37,508 nucleotides of DNA from a virus: IMG/VR virus record IMGVR_UViG_3300010354_000012, positions 1 to 37,508 of that record; one strand, 5' to 3'. A program made the translations under genes and the position numbers. Positions 1-6,533 of the stretch are shown here, in pieces. The stretch's first letter is position 1. Every line of letters begins with the position of its first letter. Below the pieces are notes generated by a model. The model was not told the DNA's origin, did not search any database, and saw only the letters and a list, made by a program, of their open reading frames with translations.

Positions 1-123
1 AACTGGGGGGTTGGCCCTCGCTCTTGCGATGAATACCTCAAACTCGCACGTGAACAGCTCAAGGCCGACTGGGACATTGAACGCCCTCAAATGATTGCCG
101 ACCTGCTCTCGCAGTGCTCCACC
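1..123. repeat. terminal direct repeat, left copy
   Basis: Identical to bases 37386-37508. The terS reading frame continues across the junction, so the two ends join in phase. It is either the overlap left by an assembler on a circular or permuted genome, or a true short terminal repeat. The unit genome is then about 37,385 bp. Confidence 0.95.
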
Positions 124-213
124 CTGCAGCTTGAAGCACGCCGCGCTGGTCAATATCACATCGCACTTGGTGCCATCAACACCGCTGCCAAGCTTGCGCA
201 GCTCTGCTCATGA
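1..213 (+). CDS. terS: terminase small subunit, C-terminal part
   Basis: This is the 3' part of a gene that starts at 37275 and is cut by the linearisation point; base 1 falls exactly on a codon boundary. Joined, it makes a 107-residue protein, of which residues 38-107 are encoded here. It has helical, charged composition (EYLKLAREQLKADW, then LEARRAGQYHIALGAINTAAKLA), as expected of a small DNA-recognition subunit that would load TerL onto phage DNA. Its stop codon overlaps the terL start as ATGA, indicating translational coupling. The assignment rests mainly on position directly before TerL and on size, because small terminase subunits diverge strongly. Confidence 0.75.
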   Translation, partial: NWGVGPRSCDEYLKLAREQLKADWDIERPQMIADLLSQCSTLQLEARRAGQYHIALGAINTAAKLAQLCS

Positions 214-1604
214 GCATCCTGGCCGCTGCTCCAGTTGGCAACGTCCTCGGCCCTAGGTGCTCACCAGTTGCTGTCGCCAAGCAGCACACCTTCTTGGACT
301 GGCTCACCGAAGTTTCACCCACAGACAACTGGGATTGGCCGCACCTGGCCTACATCCGCCGCTACCTCGATGCCATCACCGCTGGCACCCTCAAGCGGCT
401 GATCGTCACCGTGCCGCCCCGCCACGGCAAATCCCACCAAGGCACCATCCGCTATCCCGTCTACCGCCTGGAGCAAGACCCCACCCAGCGGGTCGTGATC
501 GCTGCCTACTCCCAAACCCTCGCCAACACCTTCAGCCGCCAGGCGCGTCGCATCGCCGCCCAGCGGATGGAGATCTCCTCTGATCGCAAAGCGGTGGAGC
601 AATGGGAAACACCCGCCGGTGGTGGCTTTCGTGCGGTGGGTGTCGGCGCTGGCATCACCGGCCTAGGCGCCACCTTGGTCTGCATTGATGACCCGGTGAA
701 ATCCCGCGAGGAGGCCGAATCGGAGGCCTACCGCGAACGGGTCTGGAACTGGTATCGCGATGACCTCTACACCCGCTTGGAGCCCGGTGCAGCGGTGGTG
801 CTCACCATGACCCGCTGGCATGAAGACGACCTGGCCGGCCGCATCCTTCACTCCGATGACGCCAGCAGCTGGACCGTCGTCAACCTGCCGGCCCTGGCGG
901 AAGACGATGACCCCCTGGGCCGTGCCCCCGGTGAACCGCTCTGCCCGCAGCGCTACGACCTCCAAGCTTTAGAAGATCGCCGCCGCGTGCTGGGTGAGTA
1001 CGGCTTCAATGCCCTGTTCCAGCAGCGCCCCTCCCCGCCTGCCGGTGGTCTGTTCAAACGCTCCTGGTGGAAGACCTACCGCGAGCTGCCGCAGCTGGAG
1101 CGGATCATCACCAGCTGGGATCTGACCTTCAAAGACGGGCCTAACACCGACTTTGTGGTGGGCCTGGTGATCGGGCAGCTCGGCGCCAGCTTCTACCTGC
1201 TCGATTGCATCCGCGACCGCCTAGACATCACCGAAACGATCCCGGCCATCGTCAACGCCTTCAACCGCTACAAGCCCGTCGCCACGGTGGTGGAAGACAA
1301 GGCCAACGGTCCGGCGGTGATCGCCATGCTGCGCACCAAAGTGCCCGGCCTGATTGCGGTCAACCCGCAAGGGGGCAAGTTCTCTCGCGCTGCGGCCATC
1401 TCGCCCCTGATTGAAGCGGGCAACGTCTTTCTGCCGGAGCGCAGCAGCTGGGCCTCGGCGCTGGTGGAGGAGGCCGCCGCCTTCCCCAACGCCGCCCACG
1501 ACGATCAGGTGGATGCGCTCAGCCAAGGGCTCTCATGGCTGCGCAGCCGCCCGGCGATCAGCACCGCCGCCGCAGTGTCCTACGGGCAGGCCGCCGCATG
1601 GTGA
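210..1604 (+). CDS. terL: terminase large subunit (ATPase-nuclease)
   Basis: TerL pumps DNA into the prohead and cuts it at packaging initiation and termination. The 464-residue protein has both expected halves. The N-terminal ATPase shows a Walker A-like loop PPRHGKS (residues 69-75) and a Walker B strand TLVCIDDP (about 155-162). The C-terminal RNase H-like nuclease shows acidic positions in SWDLTFK (D304), VEDKANG (E362/D363) and HDDQVDAL (D431/D432/D435). Length is normal for the family. The ATG overlaps the terS stop, and the gene overlaps the following sigma gene by 7 nt, so all three appear cotranslated. High confidence. Confidence 0.95.
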   Translation: MSILAAAPVGNVLGPRCSPVAVAKQHTFLDWLTEVSPTDNWDWPHLAYIRRYLDAITAGTLKRLIVTVPPRHGKSHQGTIRYPVYRLEQDPTQRVVIAAYSQTLANTFSRQARRIAAQRMEISSDRKAVEQWETPAGGGFRAVGVGAGITGLGATLVCIDDPVKSREEAESEAYRERVWNWYRDDLYTRLEPGAAVVLTMTRWHEDDLAGRILHSDDASSWTVVNLPALAEDDDPLGRAPGEPLCPQRYDLQALEDRRRVLGEYGFNALFQQRPSPPAGGLFKRSWWKTYRELPQLERIITSWDLTFKDGPNTDFVVGLVIGQLGASFYLLDCIRDRLDITETIPAIVNAFNRYKPVATVVEDKANGPAVIAMLRTKVPGLIAVNPQGGKFSRAAAISPLIEAGNVFLPERSSWASALVEEAAAFPNAAHDDQVDALSQGLSWLRSRPAISTAAAVSYGQAAAW

Positions 1605-2227
1605 CGATGCCTAGCCCTAGCAAGCGCAAGCAGTGTGACGGGCAGCTGAGCTTCGCCCTGGAGCTGTTGCCCGTGGCCCCGTGGCAGCCGGCGCCGCTGC
1701 CCACCGCTGCGCTGCCGCCGCGCAAGCCCAAGAGCACCCGCCCCAAGACCCTCCTCTATCAAGAGACCTGTCCGCGCAAACGCCGGCAGGAGGAGCGCAT
1801 GGTGCAGCAGCACATCCCACTGCTCAAGCTGATCATCAAGCAGCAGCACCACAAATACAAATGCATTGAGGTGGAAGATCTGTACAGCCTCGGCTTGATC
1901 GGCCTGCTCAAAGCGGTGCGCAAGTACGACCCCGCCACCGGCTACAAGTTCTCCACCATCGCCCTGCCGTTCATCCTGGGCGAATGGCGCCACTACATCC
2001 GCGACCACAACTTCTGGCTCAAGGCACCGGGGTCCGTGCGTCAGCGCGGCATGCATGCCCGGCGGCTGCTGGAGCGTGGCGACACGCCCGCTGAGGTTTG
2101 CAGCAAGCTCGGCATCACCCCGGAGGAGCTGAAGCTGGATCTGCGCGCCACCGCTGGCATGGGGCATGAGCTGGGCGGCTTTGAGCTGCACGATGCCGAC
2201 GATCAAATGGACGCCGGCTGGTTGTAG
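1598..2227 (+). CDS. short sigma factor with regions 2-3, no region 4
   Basis: The 209-residue protein has a basic, proline-rich N-terminus and then sigma region 2: EDLYSLGLIGLLKAVRKYDP (core binding, 2.1-2.2) and YKFSTIALPFILGEWRHYIR (-10 recognition, 2.3-2.4), resembling the SigB/SigF group. A region-3-like helical segment follows (RGDTPAEVCSKLGITPEELK). The protein ends without a recognisable region 4, the domain that reads the -35 element. The start at 1598 overlaps terL; GTG 1601 and ATG 1607 are alternatives. A sigma gene between terL and portal is unusual. By analogy with T4 gp55, also a reduced sigma, I infer late-promoter recognition. That it is a sigma-family protein is fairly sure; the late role is inference. 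Confidence 0.85.
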   Translation: MVTMPSPSKRKQCDGQLSFALELLPVAPWQPAPLPTAALPPRKPKSTRPKTLLYQETCPRKRRQEERMVQQHIPLLKLIIKQQHHKYKCIEVEDLYSLGLIGLLKAVRKYDPATGYKFSTIALPFILGEWRHYIRDHNFWLKAPGSVRQRGMHARRLLERGDTPAEVCSKLGITPEELKLDLRATAGMGHELGGFELHDADDQMDAGWL

Positions 2228-2233
2228 TTATCA

Positions 2234-2245
2234 CCGGCAATTTCA
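2234..2245 (+). promoter_or_regulatory. late junction motif (CCGGCAATTTCA)
   Basis: Variant copy of the recurring 12-bp motif (consensus near GGGGCAACTTCA), just after the sigma gene stop and 22 nt before the portal ATG. A purine-rich ribosome-binding sequence (GGAAGAAAAG) lies between motif and start. Confidence 0.5.
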
Positions 2246-2267
2246 GGCACGGAAGAAAAGCACATGG

Positions 2268-3743
2268 ATGGACGGCAGGCCTGCGATTGACGGCGATCTG
2301 TTCGATGCGCCCAACCTGCCGACCTGGAAGCATCCGGTGCTGCGGGACGTGGAGCCTGATCTGCAGCTGCTGGCGGATTGCTGGCTAGGCCTGCGCGGAG
2401 CCGAAAGCACCTACCTGCCGCAGGAGAGCAAAGAGCCAGATCACGCCTACCGCAACCGCCTGTCGCGGGCCACCTACGTGCCGAGCTTCCGCAAGGCAAT
2501 TGAGGCGATGAGCGGCATCCTGTCGCAGTTCACGCTCAGCGATCTGCCGGCCTCGCTGGAGCAGCAGCTGCAGGACATCGATCAGCTGGGCAACAACCTG
2601 ACGGCCTTCATGGCCATGGCCGACAGCTTGGCGATGCGCGATGGCGGCTGCGCCGTGATGGTGGAGATGCCGCAGCAGGTGGCGGTGCCCTCGGAGGCAG
2701 ATCGCCTGGCGCTGGGCCGTCAGCCCTATCTGGTGCTGCTGGAGCGGCGCAACATCCTCAACTGGAAGACCGAATATGTGGCCGGCCAGGAGCAGTTGGT
2801 GCAGGCCACGCTGCTGGAGTGGCGGGAGGTGGAGGCCGGGGACTTTGGCTTCTCGGTGGAGCCGTTCTTCCGCGTGCTCACCCCTGGCGCGTTTCAGGTC
2901 TACACGTTGAACAAACAGCTGGGGGCCACCACGGCGCTGCAGCTGGTGGAGGAGGGCTTCACCAGCTTGAGCGAGGTGCCGCTGGTGTGGTACAGCCCGC
3001 AGCCGCAGCGGTGGGGGCATGGGCTGCCGCCGTTCCGGGAGCTGGCGCTGCTCACCTTGCAGCATTACCGCAGCAGAAGTGACCTCAATGAACTGCTGCA
3101 TCGCTGCGCGCTGCCGGTGCCCGTGCGGCGCGGCGCCCTGTTGCTCGATGGCCAAACCCCACCGCCGTTGGTGATCGGTCCCAACAGCGTCGTTGATGTG
3201 CCGGTCGATGGCGACTTCCGCTTTGCCGAACCCTCCGGCAGCAGCCTGCAGCAGCAGCAGGAGCACCTGCGCCACATCGAGCAGCTGATCAACAACGAGA
3301 CGCTGGCGTTCATGAGCGGCCAGGAGGCCGTCACCGCCACCCAAGCGCGGCTGCAGGCCGGCCAGGTGCAAAGCGGTCTGGCGCTGGCGGGGATGCAAAA
3401 GGCCAGCCTGTTTGAGCAGCTGCAACTGCTGTGGTGCGCCTACAGCGAGGAGGAGCCCACCGGTGTGCTGCAGATCGCTTCTCAAGCGCTCGAATCGAAG
3501 CTGGAGCCGCAGCAGGTGGCGCAGATCAAGAGCCTGGCCGATGGCGGTTACCTGCGCAAAGAAACCACCCTGGAGCTGCTGCAGCGCGGCGGCATCCTGC
3601 CCACCGACTTTGACATCGAAGCGGAGGTGCTGGGCCTGACGGGCCTGGAGGAGCAACAGCTCAGCAGCCAACTGGAGCGGGACCGGCAGCTGCTGGAGCA
3701 GAACGTGATGGTGCCGCCGCAAGCCCTGCAGCCGGGTAGCTGA
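2268..3743 (+). CDS. portal protein (DUF4055-like)
   Basis: The 491-residue protein sits where a portal is expected, after terminase and before a MuF-like protein. Its sequence (LGLRGAESTYLPQESKEPD, then YRNRLSRATYVPSFRKAIEA) resembles the DUF4055 family found at the portal position of many siphoviruses. The portal forms the dodecameric ring at the capsid vertex through which DNA passes and on which the tail is built. Residues 330-400 are Gln/Glu-rich and helical, compatible with the stem and crown. ATG 2268 is preferred over further-upstream starts because the GGAAG sequence precedes it and it clears the sigma gene. Its stop overlaps the next ATG. Confidence 0.8.
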   Translation: MDGRPAIDGDLFDAPNLPTWKHPVLRDVEPDLQLLADCWLGLRGAESTYLPQESKEPDHAYRNRLSRATYVPSFRKAIEAMSGILSQFTLSDLPASLEQQLQDIDQLGNNLTAFMAMADSLAMRDGGCAVMVEMPQQVAVPSEADRLALGRQPYLVLLERRNILNWKTEYVAGQEQLVQATLLEWREVEAGDFGFSVEPFFRVLTPGAFQVYTLNKQLGATTALQLVEEGFTSLSEVPLVWYSPQPQRWGHGLPPFRELALLTLQHYRSRSDLNELLHRCALPVPVRRGALLLDGQTPPPLVIGPNSVVDVPVDGDFRFAEPSGSSLQQQQEHLRHIEQLINNETLAFMSGQEAVTATQARLQAGQVQSGLALAGMQKASLFEQLQLLWCAYSEEEPTGVLQIASQALESKLEPQQVAQIKSLADGGYLRKETTLELLQRGGILPTDFDIEAEVLGLTGLEEQQLSSQLERDRQLLEQNVMVPPQALQPGS

Positions 3744-4780
3744 TGGAGGCGGCCGAGAGCTGGGAGAAGCTCAGCGATGCCCTGCTCGGGCCGTTTGAGC
3801 AGCAGATCGTTGATGGCCTCACCGGCGCCTACCGCGCCTTGGAGGGCCGCATTGAAACGGCCTACAAGCAAGCCCTGGAAGGGGCTGGTGATTTTCCGTT
3901 GCAGCGGCTGCTGGTGTTGCGGCAGCAGCTGGAGCAGCAGCTCAAAGGGCTGCAACTGCCCCCGGCGCTGCAGCAAAGCGTTGATGCGGCGCTGCTCAAT
4001 GGCCAGCGGTCGGCCTACTTCTGGGCCATGGCGGAGCTGAACAAGGTCAAAGAGCAGGCCAGCACGCTCAGCTCCGATCAAGCCGCTGCGCTGTTTGCCG
4101 ATGCGATCACCGATCCGACCACCCTGCTCTCGCCAGGGATGGTGCAGCAGAACCCAGCCGCGTTGATTGCCGCCGCTCAGCGGCAGAACGCCTTGGCCTC
4201 CTATGCAGTGGGCGGCAAAGGAGCACAGGTGTTTGCCAACTTGAACCGCCTGGTGGAGGTGGACCTGCGCGGCCGCATCATCGGCAGCGTGGAGTTTCAC
4301 CTGGCGCAGGGCGACAGCTGGCGGCAGCTGCGGCGCACCTTGCAGAACAGCTTGGCGCTAAGCACTAGCCGCGCTCAAACCGTGGCGCGCACGGAGATGG
4401 CCGCTGCGATGGTGGAGGGGAGCAAGCTGCGCTACGAAGCCGACGGCATTCAGCAGGTGCAGTGGCAGGCGGTGGGCAGCAGCCGCACCTGCGGCTATTG
4501 CGCCCCACGGCACGGCAAGGTGTATCGCCTCAGGGAGGTGGTGGCCCCGGCCCATCCGAATTGCCGTTGCACGGTGACGCCCTGGGATCCGCAATGGGTG
4601 GAGCTGGGGCTGGTGGATCCTGAAGAAGAGGCCAAAAGCCGAGCAGCGGTGCTGGCGGATTTGGAGGCCGCCGGCAAGCAACCGATCAGCGGGCCGACCC
4701 CGTTTGAGCGGGCGCTGGGGCAAGAGCAGGCGCCTGAGCCGCTGTGGGCCCCGCCCCGTCTGCCAGCAGGGGCAACCTAA
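3743..4780 (+). CDS. MuF-like head morphogenesis protein
   Basis: The 345-residue protein has a helical N-terminal half. Its C-terminal part contains the conserved Mu gpF/SPP1 gp7 core: ARTEMAAAMVEGSK, then a Cys/His cluster (TCGYCAPRHGKVY) and HPNCRCTVTPW. These residues probably bind metal. Members are minor capsid proteins that associate with the portal and enter the prohead. The ATG overlaps the portal stop by one base, implying tight coupling. The last codons and stop form a copy of the 12-bp junction motif. Confidence 0.85.
   Translation: MEAAESWEKLSDALLGPFEQQIVDGLTGAYRALEGRIETAYKQALEGAGDFPLQRLLVLRQQLEQQLKGLQLPPALQQSVDAALLNGQRSAYFWAMAELNKVKEQASTLSSDQAAALFADAITDPTTLLSPGMVQQNPAALIAAAQRQNALASYAVGGKGAQVFANLNRLVEVDLRGRIIGSVEFHLAQGDSWRQLRRTLQNSLALSTSRAQTVARTEMAAAMVEGSKLRYEADGIQQVQWQAVGSSRTCGYCAPRHGKVYRLREVVAPAHPNCRCTVTPWDPQWVELGLVDPEEEAKSRAAVLADLEAAGKQPISGPTPFERALGQEQAPEPLWAPPRLPAGAT
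4769..4780 (+). promoter_or_regulatory. late junction motif (GGGGCAACCTAA)
   Basis: The motif ends with the stop codon of the MuF-like gene and lies 15 nt before the next ATG (4796). No Shine-Dalgarno sequence is visible in the gap. Confidence 0.55.
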
Positions 4781-4795
4781 GCAAAAGCGCAAGCC

Positions 4796-5167
4796 ATGGC
4801 CTGGGTTTCCACTGACCGCGAAGCAATCCGCCGGCATCTCGCCATCCCGGCCACCACCATTGCCCTTGATCACCTCGACATCCTGATGGCCGAGGCCTCT
4901 GCCGCCTCGATCACCACCAGCCAAACCGCCATCGGCAAGCTCAACACCCTGGAGGCCAGCTTTGAGAGCAAGGCCTCAGAAGATCTGGGCCTCGTCCGTG
5001 CCGACGTGTTGGAGTGGCAGCCGGGCAACCCCGAGGCCAAGCTCGCAGGCATCCGCAGCCAGCAGGCCTATTGGCGTGAGCAGCTGTCGCTGGCCATTGG
5101 CTACGACGGTCGCTTCTCCCATGCCTACAGCAGCCAAGCGGGGCAGGCCGAACTGCTGCGCTCCTGA
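4796..5167 (+). CDS. probable head-tail connector protein
   Basis: The 123-residue protein has no motif I recognise with certainty. It is mostly helical and acidic (VSTDREAIRRHLAI at the start; LEASFESKASEDLGLVRAD in the middle) and contains an EWQPGNPEAKLAGI segment typical of small structural proteins. It lies between the MuF-like protein and the tail tube, where siphoviruses encode adaptor and stopper proteins that join portal to tail. The 12-bp junction motif lies before it and another after it. The function is inferred from position only. Confidence 0.6.
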   Translation: MAWVSTDREAIRRHLAIPATTIALDHLDILMAEASAASITTSQTAIGKLNTLEASFESKASEDLGLVRADVLEWQPGNPEAKLAGIRSQQAYWREQLSLAIGYDGRFSHAYSSQAGQAELLRS

Positions 5168-5179
5168 ACGGCAAGTTCA
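5168..5179 (+). promoter_or_regulatory. late junction motif (ACGGCAAGTTCA)
   Basis: Directly follows the stop codon of the connector-like gene (TGA at 5165-5167), 26 nt before the TTG start of the tail tube gene. Confidence 0.5.
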
Positions 5180-5205
5180 GGCAGACCGCTTTAGGAGCGC
5201 CCACC

Positions 5206-5688
5206 TTGGCCTTTATGTCCGCCATCGGGTATCGGCTCTGGATGGCCGACGCCACCTCTGCTGATGACACTCACCCCACCTCCAGCACCGGCCTGACCGA
5301 GATCCTCAATCTCACCAACGCCGGTATTGAAGGCACCACCGAAACCCAAACGGTGACCGATTACGGCACCACCGGTGGCTTCCAAAAGGCGGTGGCCACC
5401 AGCCAGAGCTACAGCATCCCGATGACCATGAACCTGGACACGGTGGATGCGGGCTACAAGCTGCTCAAAGACGCGGCCCTCGATGCCCCCACCGGGCAAT
5501 ACGTGAAGTGGTATCGCGAATCCCCGGACCCCGGCGCCTCGGTGGCGACCGTGGAGAAGCACGCAGGCATCGGCATCATCACCGACTTCTCCGAGTCGAT
5601 TGAAGCCGGAGGCATCGCCACCGTGTCCTTCACCCTCCAGGGCTACGGCAGCTACAGCTACACCGAGGCCACCGCTCCTAGCCCCTGA
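5206..5688 (+). CDS. major tail tube protein
   Basis: The 160-residue protein is beta-rich and Thr/Gly/Ser-rich, with the layout of siphovirus tube proteins: an N-terminal assembly segment, the TETQTVTDYGTTGG stretch, a central GYKLLKDAALDAPTGQYVKW segment, and a C-terminal sheet (GIATVSFTLQGYGSYSYTE). Tube proteins stack as hexamers around the tape measure. I prefer TTG 5206 because an AGGAG sequence (5191-5195) lies 10 nt upstream; ATG 5215 is the alternative. Position before the tape measure supports the call. Confidence 0.7.
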   Translation: MAFMSAIGYRLWMADATSADDTHPTSSTGLTEILNLTNAGIEGTTETQTVTDYGTTGGFQKAVATSQSYSIPMTMNLDTVDAGYKLLKDAALDAPTGQYVKWYRESPDPGASVATVEKHAGIGIITDFSESIEAGGIATVSFTLQGYGSYSYTEATAPSP

Positions 5689-5696
5689 GGTCGTTG

Positions 5697-6092
5697 ATGG
5701 CTAGCCCGCTGGATGCCTACAGCAACGGGGAGCTGACCGTTCAGCTCCCTGCAGCGGGCACCACCACCGATCCCTACACCGGCAACGTGGTCGCCAACAC
5801 CACGGCGACCAGTTACCGCGTCTTCCTCAAGGAGATTGGCGCCACCATTGGCCAGAACTTTGCTGGCGTGGATGTGCGCTCCTCGCGCTTTGAGGGCTAT
5901 GTCACCGATCCGCAGCTGCTCGATGACGCCATCCTTGAAGGGATGAGCGGCACGCTGGAGATCGACGACGGCAGCACCTACAGCGTCACGCTGGTGGCCC
6001 TGCGCAGCGCCTACGGCCGTGGCGGCATCGGCAGGATCTTGGAGCAGGCCCTGGGCCATGTGGTGGTGCTCGATGCGGTGCGGCAGGAATGA
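5697..6092 (+). CDS. head-tail joining or stopper-like protein
   Basis: The 131-residue beta-rich protein contains ATSYRVFLKEIGATIGQNFAG and a repeated ...GTLEIDDGSTYSVTLV strand pattern. This resembles small head-closure (stopper) proteins of siphoviruses, but I cannot name the family securely. ATG 5697 is chosen over TTG 5694. It lies 8 nt after the tube gene and 3 nt before the gp10-like gene, so the three form one cistron cluster without a junction motif between them. Confidence 0.55.
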   Translation: MASPLDAYSNGELTVQLPAAGTTTDPYTGNVVANTTATSYRVFLKEIGATIGQNFAGVDVRSSRFEGYVTDPQLLDDAILEGMSGTLEIDDGSTYSVTLVALRSAYGRGGIGRILEQALGHVVVLDAVRQE

Positions 6093-6095
6093 GCG

Positions 6096-6503
6096 ATGCG
6101 GATTGAGATCAATCCGAACCTGATCGAAGATCGCCTGGAGCGCGCATGGGAGCGCTACAGCCAACGGCTGGAGGCGCAGTTCACCAAGGAGATCGGCACC
6201 AAGCAGTTCAGCTGGCCGACGCAATACAAGACCACGCGAGGCAGCTACAACCGCAAGGGCAAAGGCCGCGAAAGCGTCGGCAGCCCTCGCGACATCATCG
6301 ATAGCGGTGCCCTGCGCCAGAGCATTCAGCGCACACAGACTGGGCGGTTTGCCTACCGCTTCAGCTGGAACGTCGATTACTCGCTGTATGTGCTCAAGGG
6401 GTATCGCACCAGCAGCGGCAACCAGATGCCCCCGCGTGACTGGATCACCCCAGCGCTGTTCAAGCTGCCGCCGTTGAGCACGCTGCAAAAGCTGCTGCGC
6501 TAG
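6096..6503 (+). CDS. HK97 gp10-like tail completion/connector protein
   Basis: The 135-residue basic protein matches the HK97-gp10-like pattern: an N-terminal helix (IEDRLERAWERYSQRLEAQF), a central RDIIDSGALRQSI segment, a strand pair around FSWNVDYSLYVLKGY, and a C-terminal PPRDWITPAL. Proteins of this family join head and tail or cap the tail before joining. The TAG stop forms the beginning of the next junction motif. Confidence 0.75.
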   Translation: MRIEINPNLIEDRLERAWERYSQRLEAQFTKEIGTKQFSWPTQYKTTRGSYNRKGKGRESVGSPRDIIDSGALRQSIQRTQTGRFAYRFSWNVDYSLYVLKGYRTSSGNQMPPRDWITPALFKLPPLSTLQKLLR

Positions 6504-6514
6504 GGGCAACTTCA
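6503..6514 (+). promoter_or_regulatory. late junction motif (GGGGCAACTTCA)
   Basis: Perfect copy of the consensus. It overlaps the stop codon of the gp10-like gene (TAG at 6501-6503) and lies 19 nt before the GTG start of the tape measure gene. Confidence 0.6.
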
Positions 6515-6533
6515 CGGCACAGAGGCAAAACGT

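Noticed and set aside
2385-3722. Long 445-codon minus-strand frame over the portal gene
   Set aside because: Leu/Gln/His-rich antisense shadow of a GC-rich gene; no start context or domain, and it would oppose late transcription.
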